NCBI RefSeq assembly: GCF_003952485.1
Contig: NZ_CP034447.1
Location: forward strand, 5,718,501 to 5,782,500
Source: Mesorhizobium sp. M1E.F.Ca.ET.045.02.1.1
GTDB taxonomy: Bacteria > Pseudomonadota > Alphaproteobacteria > Rhizobiales > Rhizobiaceae
Direction of reading: 5' to 3'
DNA length: 64,000 nt
The notes beneath the pieces are model-generated. The model did no database searches. It had not been told where the DNA came from and was given only the letters and a program-made list of their open reading frames with translations. The translations under genes and the position numbers were made by a program. Below, piece by piece: positions 53,984-63,306 of this stretch (position 1 is its first letter; each line of letters opens with the position of its first letter).

Positions 53984-55063
53984 ATGGCATCACCCATCGA
54001 AGGCCAGGCACGACCCATCCGGCTGGCGGATATCGCCAAGGCGGCTGGCGTCTCGCATGGCACGGCCTCCAATGTCTTCAGCCGCCCGGAGATCGTGCGC
54101 CAGGAAGTGCGCGAGCGGGTCAAGGCAGTGGCGGAGGCGATGGGTTATGCCGGGCCCGATCCCAAGGGGCGCCTGTTGCGCGCCGGCAAGGTCAATGCCA
54201 TCGGCGTCGGCACGACCGAGCCCCTCTCCTATTTCTTCGAGGATCCCTTTGCCCGCGTCATGATGGCCGGCATCTCCGAAGCCTGCGACGCCACGGGCGC
54301 GGGCATCGCACTGGTCTCAGCCGCCAACCAGGAAAAGCTCGCCTGGAACATCCAGAGCGCGCTTGTCGACGGCTTCATCCTATTCTGCATCGAAGGCGGC
54401 TCGCGCCTTGTCGACCTGACGCGCGAGCGCAGGCTGCCCTTCGTGGCGCTGGAACTCGGCTTCGAGGACGAAACCGTCTCGGCGATCGGCGTCGACAATG
54501 TCGCAGGCGCCAGGCTTGCAGCGCGCCACCTTGCCGAGCTCGGCCATCGCCGTTTCGCGGTGCTGTCGCTGGCCTTTGCCGACGACCGCACCGGCTTCGC
54601 CACGCCGGAAATCGTGCACAGCGCGCTCTACACAGGAACACGCGACCGCCTTGCCGGCTATTTCGAGGAGCTCTCCCGCTTCGGCATCAATACGGCGAAG
54701 ATCCCGGTCTACGAGACCGAAAATGAAGAGAAGAGCACCAGGGCCGGGCTCGAGGCGATCTTCGCGGGCAACAAGCGGCCCAGCGCCATCCTGGCGATGT
54801 CGGACAGGATGGCGCTGATCGCCATCGAATGGCTGACCGCGCGGGGGCTCAAAGTGCCGGAGGATGTCTCCATCGTCGGCTTCGACGGCGTGCCGGACGG
54901 CGCGCTCTGCGACCCGCCGCTGACCACGATCGCCCAGCCGATCACCGAGATCGGGCGGCGGGCGGCGCGCATGATCCTCGACTTCGACGGCGCGGTACGG
55001 CGCGAGACGATGGGTGTCGAGCTCGTCGTCAGGGCCTCGACCGGCCCTGCCCCGAGGATCTGA
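53984..55063 (+). CDS. LacI/GalR-family regulator
   Basis: A 359-aa repressor. The N-terminal HTH is IRLADIAKAAGVSHGTASNV (about residues 11-30), followed by the hinge region, then a periplasmic-binding-protein-like ligand domain (INAIGVG-like KVNAIGVGTTE near 70, RLAARHLAELGHRRFAVLSL near 175, DVSIVGFDGVPDGALCDPPL near 295). The ligand is probably a sugar or nucleoside. GGAGG precedes ATG 53984. Operators of identical sequence lie upstream of itself and of the two microprotein genes. Confidence 0.92.
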   Translation: MASPIEGQARPIRLADIAKAAGVSHGTASNVFSRPEIVRQEVRERVKAVAEAMGYAGPDPKGRLLRAGKVNAIGVGTTEPLSYFFEDPFARVMMAGISEACDATGAGIALVSAANQEKLAWNIQSALVDGFILFCIEGGSRLVDLTRERRLPFVALELGFEDETVSAIGVDNVAGARLAARHLAELGHRRFAVLSLAFADDRTGFATPEIVHSALYTGTRDRLAGYFEELSRFGINTAKIPVYETENEEKSTRAGLEAIFAGNKRPSAILAMSDRMALIAIEWLTARGLKVPEDVSIVGFDGVPDGALCDPPLTTIAQPITEIGRRAARMILDFDGAVRRETMGVELVVRASTGPAPRI

Positions 55064-55070
55064 CGAGCCC

Positions 55071-56306
55071 TCAATAGCCGCCCAACCTCGCCTGCACCGG
55101 CTGCGCACCGAACGAAGCGCGCCCAGTCTGCTCGCGCGCCGGCTTGGCGCGGGCCGGACCGAGGCTGGCAAGCCATTCGAGATACAGCGCCAGCGCGAAC
55201 TGCATGGCGATGCCGGCGGCGATCAGCAGCGTGTCATAGGCCAGGCCGCCGGGATTGATCAGCTTGAGCACCTGAGCCGCCATGGCGATCACCGTTCCGG
55301 CGATGAACACCGGCAGCGAGCGCTTGCCGAGGATCGCCAGCGGATTGTCGGGCCTGGCGCGGAAGAGGTTCGATACGGCCGGCAAGGCGATGATCAGGTA
55401 GCTGACAGAAAGGATATGCAGCAGTCTCGGCAGCGACAGGAAGGTCTTGTCGAAGCCGCCGAGCACCACCGGCAGGTCGAACCAGGTGATATGACCCCAG
55501 AGCGGGCTGTGCACCCAGATCGCCGCGCCGACCACATAGGCGCCGGCGAAGCCCATCAGCCACCGGTTTACGGGAATGGTGCCGCCGCGCTTGACATGGA
55601 GCATGGCCGCAAGGCCGATATTGAACAGGAATTGCCAGGACAGCGGGTTGAGGAACCAGAGACCCGGCTCGGGATAGTTCGGCGGCGCGATCTGCCAGAT
55701 ACCGGCGACAAGCCACAGCAGCCCGGACACAAACAGTGCGGCCACGGGCCTGTAGCTGACGAACAGAACGAAGGCCGGCGCCGCCAGAAGCAGCGCCGCA
55801 TAGACCGGCAGGATGTTGTTGTAGCCGAGCTGATGGCCGAGCGTGACGATGCCGAGCAGCACCTCCGGCGTGTTCTTCATCAGCGGCTCGATGTTGATCA
55901 TCTTCAAGAGCTCCGGCCTGTGGGCAAATACCGCCGCGGCGCAGAACATGGCGATCACCGCCATGGTGATGACGATGTGGGTGACATAAAGCACGCCGGC
56001 GCGCCGCCACATCTTGAGCGTCGCCAGCAATCTGCCGCCCGGCTTGAACTTGCTGCCATAGGCAAGCGCAACCGAGATGCCGGAGATCAGGACGAAGGCC
56101 TCGGCCGCATCGGAAAAGCCGAGATTCTTGTAGGTCAGGCTTTCGAAGACGGTGCCAGGCACATGGTCGACGAAAATGGTGAGCAAGGCGAGCGCGCGCA
56201 GCACATCGATACGCGTGTCGCGACCGTTGATACGCGTGTCGCGATCATTGATACGCGTATTGCGATCATTGATACGCGTGTCGCGTTGAGAAACCGGGAT
56301 GGTCAT
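55071..56306 (-). CDS. OpgC-like membrane protein (acyltransferase 3 superfamily)
   Basis: A 411-aa protein with about 10 spans. OpgC succinylates periplasmic glucans; the N-terminal core RIDVLRALALLTIFVDHVPG (about residues 34-53) and FVLISGISVALAYG are the OpgC hallmark with catalytic-region Asp/His. Before it stands a 27-residue tail of four heptad-like repeats (RDTRIND type). ATG 56306 with GAGG 10 nt upstream is preferred over TTG 56312. No opgGH is nearby. Confidence 0.88.
   Translation of the reverse strand: MTIPVSQRDTRINDRNTRINDRDTRINGRDTRIDVLRALALLTIFVDHVPGTVFESLTYKNLGFSDAAEAFVLISGISVALAYGSKFKPGGRLLATLKMWRRAGVLYVTHIVITMAVIAMFCAAAVFAHRPELLKMINIEPLMKNTPEVLLGIVTLGHQLGYNNILPVYAALLLAAPAFVLFVSYRPVAALFVSGLLWLVAGIWQIAPPNYPEPGLWFLNPLSWQFLFNIGLAAMLHVKRGGTIPVNRWLMGFAGAYVVGAAIWVHSPLWGHITWFDLPVVLGGFDKTFLSLPRLLHILSVSYLIIALPAVSNLFRARPDNPLAILGKRSLPVFIAGTVIAMAAQVLKLINPGGLAYDTLLIAAGIAMQFALALYLEWLASLGPARAKPAREQTGRASFGAQPVQARLGGY
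56205..56285 (-). repeat. 21-bp tandem repeat in the OpgC-like gene
   Basis: Three 21-bp units and one 18-bp unit encoding RDTRIND, RNTRIND, RDTRING and RDTRID. The last runs into the conserved RIDVLRAL of the family, so the repeat appears to have grown by duplicating that start region. Confidence 0.92.
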
Positions 56307-56503
56307 CGACAAAAGGCCTCAGAGCTGGTGTTTCATGTCCAGCAATGCGACCCCCGACGCACCGCTTCGATTCCTCCCATCGGGGAGTGTATCGGCGCAG
56401 AAACGGTCTGAAATGCGCCCGGTTCAATCAACTTTCGCGGAGCTTGAAAACATTCCGTTTTGAAGCCGGCAAATCAACAAAACACCCATGAAATCAAACG
56501 GAT

Positions 56504-57169
56504 ATGAGCGTGTCCGAATATTCCGAAGAAAACAACATCCTGCACCGCGATCTTAGTTTTTCCTATCGATTGCTGAGGCCGGCGAATGCGAGCGGCGAAT
56601 GCCTCTTCGTGCTGCATGGATCGGGCGTGGACGAAACGACGATGGTGCCATTGGCGAGGCAAATCGGGCCGCGCGCGGTGCTTGTCGCGGCGCGCGGCCG
56701 CATCGCCCAAGAGGATGGTTTCCGCTGGTTCGAGCGAATCACGCCGACCAGTTTCGAGCAATCGAGCATTCGCGCGGAGGCGGCCGCTTTCGCCGAGTTC
56801 GCAGCCGTAGCCGCGAAGCGCCATGGGCTCGACCTTCAGCGCGCAACCTTCCTCGGCTATTCGAACGGCGCCAATCTGGTTTCCACGCTGATGCTGCTCC
56901 ATCCGGGCCTCGTCAGGCAGGCCGCGCTTCTCAGGGCGATGCCGGTACTCGACGACACCCCTGCGCCCGACCTTGCCGGAACGCGGGTGCTGATCATCGC
57001 CGGCGCGGCGGACCAGACCTACGGACCCTTCGCGCCCGCCCTGGTGACGCTGTTCAGCCAGCGCGGCGCCGAGGTCGATGCGCGCATCGTCGCCGCAGGT
57101 CACGAATTCGGCGACGCGGATGCAGCGATCGTGCCGCAGTGGCTTGCGGGGGCCACACCAGTCGCCTGA
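56504..57169 (+). CDS. Alpha/beta-hydrolase (carboxylesterase/phospholipase type)
   Basis: A 221-aa hydrolase. The oxyanion loop CLFVLHGSGVDETTMVPLAR, nucleophile elbow LGYSNGANL (Ser about residue 122), acid loop IIAGAADQTYGPF (Asp about 173) and the final catalytic His in AAGHEFGDAD form a complete catalytic triad. Length fits the small YpfH/EstB-like esterases. Substrate unknown. Confidence 0.88.
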   Translation: MSVSEYSEENNILHRDLSFSYRLLRPANASGECLFVLHGSGVDETTMVPLARQIGPRAVLVAARGRIAQEDGFRWFERITPTSFEQSSIRAEAAAFAEFAAVAAKRHGLDLQRATFLGYSNGANLVSTLMLLHPGLVRQAALLRAMPVLDDTPAPDLAGTRVLIIAGAADQTYGPFAPALVTLFSQRGAEVDARIVAAGHEFGDADAAIVPQWLAGATPVA

Positions 57170-57207
57170 CTGGAACGTCGCTCCTGGCAAGGAGCTTTGT
57201 CCAGTGT

Positions 57208-58596
57208 CTATCCCTGCCCCATCCTGTTCCAGGCATCCAGGCCCGCGATCTTGTAGGCTTCGGCCAGCGTCGGATAGTTGAAGGTGTTGTTGACGAAGAA
57301 GTCCACGGTACCGCCGAGATTGATCACCGCCTGGCCGATGTGGATGAGCTCGGTGGCGCCCTCGCCGACAATGTGGGCGCCGAGCAGCCGTCGCGTCTCG
57401 ACCGAAAAGAGGAGCTTCAGGAAGCCTGAGTTGACGCCCATGATGTGGCCGCGCGAGGTTTCCCGGAAGCGTGCCACGCCGACCTCATAGGCGATCCCGC
57501 TCTCGCGCACCTGCTCCTCCGATTGGCCGACGGTGGAGATCTCCGGCACCGCATAGATGCCATAGGGAAAGGTTTCCGGCGGCGGCGGCAGGGTGACGCC
57601 GAAAGCGTGACAGGCGGCCACCCTGCCCTGCTCCATCGAGGTGGAGGCAAGGCTTGGGAAACCAATGACGTCGCCGGCGGCATAGATGTTCTGCGCGCTG
57701 GTCTGGAAGGTTTTCGGATCCACCTTGATACGGCCTCTCCCATCGGCTTCGATGCCGACCATCTCCAGGCCGAGGCTGGCGACGTTGCCGGTGCGGCCGG
57801 CGGCATAGAGCACGATCTCGGAGCGGATGGTGCGGCCGTCGGCCAGCGTCACCTCGGCATGATCCGGCTTCGAAGCGATTTCCTTGACCGTGCTGCCGAG
57901 GCGAATGGTCATGCCGCGGTCGCGCATCTGGTGGATGAAGTCGTCGACGATCTCGCGGTCGATGAAATCGAGGATCGTGTTGCGCGGCTCGACCAGCGTC
58001 ACCGGCACGTCGAGCGCCGAGAAGATGGTCGCATACTCGACGCCGATGACGCCGGCGCCGATCACCGTCAGCGTGCGCGGCAGATGGTGGAGTTCCAGCA
58101 TCTCGTCGCTGTCAAAGATGCGCTTCTTGTCGAAGGGCACGTCGCCCGGACGATGCGGCCTGGTGCCCACGGCGATCAGCGCGTTGGCGAAACCGACTTC
58201 GCTGTAGTCACCGTTGTCCGCCGTCAGGCTGACCCGGTTGGGGCCGAGGAATTTCACCGCGGCGCGCGCGCTCTTGACCGTATTGCGCATGAACTGGTGC
58301 TGCAACACCTCGACCTCATGGTCGAGCGTCTTGTGCAAGCGCTCGACAAGGTCGGTGACCGAGATGTCCTGCTTGACGCGGTAGCCACGCCCGTAGAAGC
58401 CGCGCTCGCGCCAGCCGGAGAGGTTGAGGACCGTCTCGCGCAGTGTTTTCGATGGGATGGTGCCGGTGTGCACCGAGACGCCACCGAGGCGGCGGCCCCT
58501 GTCGACCACCAGAACCGATTTGCCAAGTTTGGCCGACTGTACCGCGGCGCGGCGCCCCGAGGGACCGCTGCCTATCACGAGCATGTCGTAGTCCAT
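57208..58596 (-). CDS. sthA: Soluble pyridine nucleotide transhydrogenase
   Basis: Exchanges electrons between NADPH and NAD+. The 462-aa flavoprotein has the FAD motif VIGSGPSGRRAA (about residues 6-17), the NAD(P) motif VIGAGVIGVEYATIF (about 180), and lacks the redox Cys pair: GGVSVHTGTIPSKTL replaces GGxCxxxGCIPSK, as in SthA. ATG 58596 is chosen over an in-frame ATG at 58701. Divergent from the ICMT-like gene. Confidence 0.92.
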   Translation of the reverse strand: MDYDMLVIGSGPSGRRAAVQSAKLGKSVLVVDRGRRLGGVSVHTGTIPSKTLRETVLNLSGWRERGFYGRGYRVKQDISVTDLVERLHKTLDHEVEVLQHQFMRNTVKSARAAVKFLGPNRVSLTADNGDYSEVGFANALIAVGTRPHRPGDVPFDKKRIFDSDEMLELHHLPRTLTVIGAGVIGVEYATIFSALDVPVTLVEPRNTILDFIDREIVDDFIHQMRDRGMTIRLGSTVKEIASKPDHAEVTLADGRTIRSEIVLYAAGRTGNVASLGLEMVGIEADGRGRIKVDPKTFQTSAQNIYAAGDVIGFPSLASTSMEQGRVAACHAFGVTLPPPPETFPYGIYAVPEISTVGQSEEQVRESGIAYEVGVARFRETSRGHIMGVNSGFLKLLFSVETRRLLGAHIVGEGATELIHIGQAVINLGGTVDFFVNNTFNYPTLAEAYKIAGLDAWNRMGQG

Positions 58597-58784
58597 TTCC
58601 CCACCTCTTTGTGCGCCGCAGCAGGCTAAACTGGGAAGAGCGTCATGTTCAACTGCCAACACGCCATTCGCCGGGGACTCGAGAGATTCCACCGCATACA
58701 ACCAAAGCCACTCAAAAGCTTAACCTCGCGGCAAGGGCTTGCGTGCAATGGTCTCATACGAGGGGACCGCCGGGGATCGACGAC

Positions 58785-59468
58785 TTGACCATTCTGAAAA
58801 GCATCGCCCTGTCTGGCGAAGGAACGGGATTCCTCTCCGGGCCACGGGCGAGCGAAGTCTTGACGGACTTGCGCGAGGGCTTCTTCCGCTTTTTCGCGCT
58901 GGCTGTGATGTCGCTATTCGTTTATCGCGGCGTGTCCCAGCTCATCATCGACCCGGCTCGGCTCAACGTCCTGCTGTTGACGATTTCCGAAACCCTCACC
59001 CTCATCTGGCTGCTCCTCGCGCGCCGCCCGATCGTTCGCGACTGGAGCCCGTTCACCGTGGTCATTTCGGTGACGGCCACTTTCGGCGCCGGCCTCATCT
59101 CGTTCGAGCAAGGCGTCGCGATCATTCCGCTCGCGATCGCCGCACCGGTGCAGTTCCTGTCGCTGTGGATGTCCATCTGGGGAAAGATATCGCTCGGCCG
59201 CTCCTTCGCCATCCTGCCCGCCAACCGGGGCGTCGTGACCGACGGCGCCTACAGATTTGTCAGGCACCCGATTTACGCCGGCTACCTTATGGGACACGTC
59301 GTGTTCCTGCTGTCGAATTTCTCGATCTACAATTTCACCGTCTACGCCATCATCAGTCTGTTCCAGATTCACCGCATCCTGCGCGAAGAACGGCTTCTTG
59401 CCATAACGCCGGAGTATAGCGAGTATCTCAACAAGGTCCGCTACCGGCTCTTGCCGGGCGTCTTCTAA
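58785..59468 (+). CDS. ICMT-like isoprenylcysteine methyltransferase family protein (2)
   Basis: A membrane protein of about 227 aa with around five spans. The C-terminal PANRGVVTDGAYRFVRHPIY and REERLLAITPEYSEYLNKVR are the SAM-binding and second motifs of the ICMT family. The start is uncertain; TTG 58785 is used because upstream sequence overlaps the divergent sthA. It differs from the protein at 42402. The gene ends inside a dispersed repeat. Confidence 0.75.
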   Translation: MTILKSIALSGEGTGFLSGPRASEVLTDLREGFFRFFALAVMSLFVYRGVSQLIIDPARLNVLLLTISETLTLIWLLLARRPIVRDWSPFTVVISVTATFGAGLISFEQGVAIIPLAIAAPVQFLSLWMSIWGKISLGRSFAILPANRGVVTDGAYRFVRHPIYAGYLMGHVVFLLSNFSIYNFTVYAIISLFQIHRILREERLLAITPEYSEYLNKVRYRLLPGVF

Positions 59469-59572
59469 TGCATGTCGCCCAAAAGTGTGCAGCGGTTTTG
59501 GGAAAACGACATGCATCAAAACAAGGACCTAAAGCGCGTCGCTTGAATCCGTTTCAGCGCGACGCGCTTTAG
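59468..59572. repeat. Double-hairpin dispersed repeat, copy 4
   Basis: Read on the minus strand it matches the copy at 40729-40829 along its length: AAAGCGCGTCGC hairpin, AGGTCCTTGTTTT spacer, then the GCATGTCG / CGACATGC hairpin around GTTTTCCCAAAACCGC. The orientation is opposite to copy 3. Confidence 0.9.
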
Positions 59573-59669
59573 ACCCCCGGGCCGGCCAAGCCCAAATCCG
59601 TTCCTTGAATTCAGCGCTGCCCTCACCATCTGAGATGGCGGGCATCGAATGCCCTTATGAGGAAAGGAC

Positions 59670-60140
59670 ATGAACACGCGCGTGCTTGACGGCGAGATCA
59701 TCACAACGAGGTTCGAGGACACGCGCGCCTATCGCGGCGTGCGGACCAGGCGCGTCTTCGCCTTCATCCTCGACTATTTCATCGTTGCGCTGCTCACCAT
59801 CCCCTTCGCGATACTGGTCGCCGTGCTTGGGCTTTTGACCTTCGGCCTGGGCTGGGCGCTGTTTTCCGTCCTGGTGCCGGCGGTTGCCATCCTCTACATC
59901 TGGAACACGCTGGGCAGCCGTGACCAGGCGACGACCGGTATGAAGATCATGGGCATCCGGCTCGACAAGCTCGACGGCACCCGCATCGACGGCCTGACCG
60001 CGGTCGTGCATTCGGTGCTGTTCTGGGCCGCCAACGTCATCCTGACGCCGCTGGTGCTGCTGGTCACGCTGTTTTCCGACCGCAAGCGCACGCTGCATGA
60101 CCTGCTTCTCGGCACGGTCGTCACCCGCACCGACATCTGA
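59670..60140 (+). CDS. RDD-family membrane protein
   Basis: A 156-aa protein with three spans. The RDD pattern is visible: RVFAFILDYFIVALLTIPFA (span 1 with Arg-Asp), then TTGMKIMGIRLDKLDGTRID and SDRKRTLHDLLLGTVV with Arg/Asp residues. Family function is not settled (some are Na+/H+ antiporters). It precedes bpt by about 140 bp. Confidence 0.85.
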   Translation: MNTRVLDGEIITTRFEDTRAYRGVRTRRVFAFILDYFIVALLTIPFAILVAVLGLLTFGLGWALFSVLVPAVAILYIWNTLGSRDQATTGMKIMGIRLDKLDGTRIDGLTAVVHSVLFWAANVILTPLVLLVTLFSDRKRTLHDLLLGTVVTRTDI

Positions 60141-60280
60141 CGGTGCCTGCGGCCGCCATCGCCGCGCCGGTTGTGCTAGAATATGAACAGGCTAGGCCGG
60201 CCGCGGCCGCACAATCCTGTTGAATTTTTCGCCGGCCGGGCCAAAGGTAGAGCGATTCGCAGGAGCGTTTCCAAGATTAG

Positions 60281-61045
60281 ATGACGCAGCATCCGACCCA
60301 GTCGCCGCAGTTCTTCCTGACCGCGCCGTCGCCATGCCCCTATCTGGAGGGCCAGTTCGAGCGCAAGGTGTTCACGCACCTTGTCGGCGACAAGGCGCCC
60401 GAGATGAACGACCTCTTGACCCAAGGCGGCTTCAGGCGCTCCCAAAACATTGCCTACAGGCCCGCCTGCGAATCCTGCCGCGCCTGCGTGTCGGTGCGCA
60501 TCCTTGCGCAGGAGTTCACCACCAGCCGCAACATGCGCCGCGTCATCCAGCGCAATGCCGATCTGATCGGCGCCATGCACGACGCGCAGCCCTCGACCGA
60601 GCAATATTCCCTGTTCCGCGCCTATCTCGACGCCCGGCACCGGCGCGGCGGGATGTCCGACATGACGGTGCTCGACTATGCCATGATGGTCGAGGACACG
60701 CATGTCGACACCAAGATCATCGAATACCGGCGCCGCGGCCCCGACACCTTCATCACCGGCAAGGGCCAGGGCGAGCTGATCGCCGTGGCGCTGACCGACA
60801 AGATGGCCGACGGCCTGTCGATGGTCTATTCCTACTTCAATCCCGATTTCGAGGATCGCTCGCTCGGCACCTTCATGATCCTCGACCACATCGCCCGCGC
60901 CAAGGCGATGGGACTGCCCCACGTCTATCTCGGCTACTGGGTCAACGGCTCGCGCAAGATGAGCTATAAGATGCGTTTCATGCCGCAGGAGCATCTCGGC
61001 CCGAAGGGCTGGGAACGCTACGACCACGAAGCGGTCAGTCGCTGA
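60281..61045 (+). CDS. bpt: Aspartate/glutamate leucyltransferase
   Basis: An N-degron enzyme adding Leu to N-terminal Asp/Glu for ClpS/ClpAP degradation. The 254-aa protein has a Cys cluster [18 protein letters not shown] (about residues 62-79) and the fold core [20 protein letters not shown] (about 185). Sequence style matches rhizobial bpt. It follows the RDD gene, an arrangement shared with related genomes as far as I recall. Confidence 0.93.
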   Translation: MTQHPTQSPQFFLTAPSPCPYLEGQFERKVFTHLVGDKAPEMNDLLTQGGFRRSQNIAYRPACESCRACVSVRILAQEFTTSRNMRRVIQRNADLIGAMHDAQPSTEQYSLFRAYLDARHRRGGMSDMTVLDYAMMVEDTHVDTKIIEYRRRGPDTFITGKGQGELIAVALTDKMADGLSMVYSYFNPDFEDRSLGTFMILDHIARAKAMGLPHVYLGYWVNGSRKMSYKMRFMPQEHLGPKGWERYDHEAVSR

Positions 61046-61164
61046 CCATTTTTTCCAAAGCCCGACCTTAAACTGTTTCAAGAGCCAGGAAGCTGGTGTT
61101 TCCGCCGCTCGCTGTAAGCGTGCGCCATCAAGCCAGCCGTCTGCAAATCATTGCGAGACTTATC

Positions 61165-62061
61165 ATGTCTTCCCACCACGACCACCAGAAGGGCCTGCTG
61201 ATCACTGCCATCGGCGGATTGACGCTTACCGTCGACATTCCACTGATCCGGTTGGCCGACGGCAGCCCCTGGACCATCATGATGCTGCGCACCGGCACGA
61301 CACTCATTGCCGCCTTGATAATCTGGGCCGTCTGGCGTGCGTTGCGCGCCAATGCGCCGCAACTCATTCCCGGCTGGTCGGGACTTGCCGTGGCCTTTTG
61401 CTACGGCCTGACCGGGATAACCTTCGTCACCGCCGTCTACCACACCTCGACAGCCGACCTGGTGTTCATCCTCGCCTTCAACACCGTGTTCGCGGCGCTG
61501 CTATCGTGGCTTTTTCTCAAGGAAAGACCCCGGCTCGGAACTGTGGTCGCGATGCTGGCGATGATCCTGGGCGTGCTGATCATCGTCGGCGGCTCGGTCG
61601 GCACGGGTCATCTGTTCGGCGATTTCATGGCGCTCTGCTCGGCTTTCTTCGTCGCCTTGGCCATCACCATCTCGCGCGCCAGCGGCAAGGACATGGGCTT
61701 CACGGCGCTCGTCGGCGTCATCCTGCCTCTGGCGGTCGCCTTGTTCATGGTCTCGGGCGAAGGGTTTCACGTCAACCAGCCATGGTGGATCATCTTCAAC
61801 GGCGCCGTGATCATGCCGATCTCGTTCTTCTGCCTCGCCAATGGACCGAAATACATCTCGGGGCCGGAGGTGGCGATGTTCTATCTGCTCGAGACCGTGC
61901 TGGCGCCGATCTGGGTCTGGCTGGTCTTTGCCGAGACGCCGACGCGCAACAGCCTGATCGGTGGCACGATCCTGATCGTGACGCTGGCGGCGCATTCGCT
62001 GTGGCAGTTGCAGGAGGGCCGCAAGCGCCGCGCGGCGCTTGCCGTCGTTCACCCGGCCTGA
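61165..62061 (+). CDS. EamA/DMT-family transporter
   Basis: A 298-aa protein with 10 spans and two EamA repeats (first around residues 10-140, second around 150-290). ITAIGGLTLTVDIPLIRLAD and WLVFAETPTRNSLIGGTILI are typical. ATG 61165 is preferred over 61096, whose extension is polar. Its 3' end overlaps the convergent AI-2E transporter gene by 13 bp. Substrate unknown. Confidence 0.85.
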   Translation: MSSHHDHQKGLLITAIGGLTLTVDIPLIRLADGSPWTIMMLRTGTTLIAALIIWAVWRALRANAPQLIPGWSGLAVAFCYGLTGITFVTAVYHTSTADLVFILAFNTVFAALLSWLFLKERPRLGTVVAMLAMILGVLIIVGGSVGTGHLFGDFMALCSAFFVALAITISRASGKDMGFTALVGVILPLAVALFMVSGEGFHVNQPWWIIFNGAVIMPISFFCLANGPKYISGPEVAMFYLLETVLAPIWVWLVFAETPTRNSLIGGTILIVTLAAHSLWQLQEGRKRRAALAVVHPA

Positions 62062-63242
62062 ATTTTCCTGACCTCGGGTGCCTCCTCGTCGATGGCAGGC
62101 GCCTGTTCATCCATCATCTCGACCTCGCGCAGCCATTCGCGCCAGATGGCGACAAGCAGCGCCATCAGCACCGGACCGATGAAGAGGCCGAGGAAGCCCA
62201 TCGTCTTGACGCCGCCGATCAGCCCGAAAAAGGTGGGCAGGAACGGCAGCTTGATCGGCCCGCCGACAAGCTTCGGGCGCAGCGTCTTGTCGACGATGAA
62301 CAGCTCGACCGCGCCCCAGGTGAACAACGCCATGCCGGCAAACAGCTTGCCGCTGGCGGCGAGATAGATCGACACCAGCGTGAAAGAGAGCGGCGCGCCG
62401 CCGGGGATGAGCGCCATGATGCCGGTGAGCGCGCCGAGCGTCACCGGCGACGGCACGCCGGCCAGCCAGTAGGCGACGCCCAGCACCAGGCCTTCGCCGA
62501 TGGCGATGACGGTCATGCCGGTGACGGTGGATGAGATGGTGGCCGGCACGACGCGCGAAATCCGCTCCCAGCGCGTCGGCAGGATGCGCTCGCCGAGACG
62601 ATCGACCTGCGCGGCGAAAGCCTCGCCGTCGCGATAGGCGAAAAACAGCGCGATCAGCATGAACAGCAGCGTCAGCAGCAGGCCGAAGGCGCTGCCGCCG
62701 GCGGCCAGCGCGCCACGGTAGATGGTGCCGATGTTGGAGCCGCTGACCATCTGGATCAGTTCGCCGATGCCGCCGGGATGACCGAGATTGGCCGTCCACT
62801 GCTGGTTCAGCCACTCGCCGATGACGGGCATCGTGGCGATCCATTGCGGCGTGGCGGAACCGTGGCGGTTGGTCTCGATCGCCCATACCACCCATTCGCG
62901 CAGCTCGTTGATGGCATAGGTGCCGGCAAGCGCGATCGGCACCACCAGGAAAGTCAGGATGAACAGAATCGCAAGGGTCGCGGCGATGGTGCGGTTGCCG
63001 CCGACCGCGGCAAGCAGCCGGCGGTAGAGCGGCCAGCTCGCGAAGGCGATGACGAGGGCCGCCAGAACCGGAAACAGGAAGCCGTGGAAGAAATAGACGC
63101 CGGCGGCGGCGATCAGCACCAGGAGCCAGCGCGCCGCCGACAGCGGCGGGATGACGGCCGCCCTCAGCGGCGTCGACAGGCCGAACAGGCGCTGCCCCGG
63201 TTTCTGGATTTCAGCCCGCTTCAACCCGGCGTTTCTCCCCAT
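62049..63242 (-). CDS. AI-2E family transporter (PerM/TqsA type)
   Basis: A 397-aa protein with about eight spans. The C-terminal motif region IMALIPGGAPLSFTLVSIYL and LRPKLVGGPIKLPFLPTFFG (about residues 275-320), then GGVKTMGFLGLFIGPVLMAL, is the family signature; members export small molecules. A short charged tail rich in Glu follows. ATG 63242 chosen over in-frame upstream starts. Confidence 0.9.
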   Translation of the reverse strand: MGRNAGLKRAEIQKPGQRLFGLSTPLRAAVIPPLSAARWLLVLIAAAGVYFFHGFLFPVLAALVIAFASWPLYRRLLAAVGGNRTIAATLAILFILTFLVVPIALAGTYAINELREWVVWAIETNRHGSATPQWIATMPVIGEWLNQQWTANLGHPGGIGELIQMVSGSNIGTIYRGALAAGGSAFGLLLTLLFMLIALFFAYRDGEAFAAQVDRLGERILPTRWERISRVVPATISSTVTGMTVIAIGEGLVLGVAYWLAGVPSPVTLGALTGIMALIPGGAPLSFTLVSIYLAASGKLFAGMALFTWGAVELFIVDKTLRPKLVGGPIKLPFLPTFFGLIGGVKTMGFLGLFIGPVLMALLVAIWREWLREVEMMDEQAPAIDEEAPEVRKIQAG

Positions 63243-63306
63243 GGTTCGATGGATGCTTATGCGCCATGATAGTGCAGCAATCGTGACGATAGTCCAAATG
63301 TCTAGG

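Noticed and set aside
56205..56285. CRISPR-like array
   Set aside because: Units are contiguous without spacers and lie in frame inside a coding gene.
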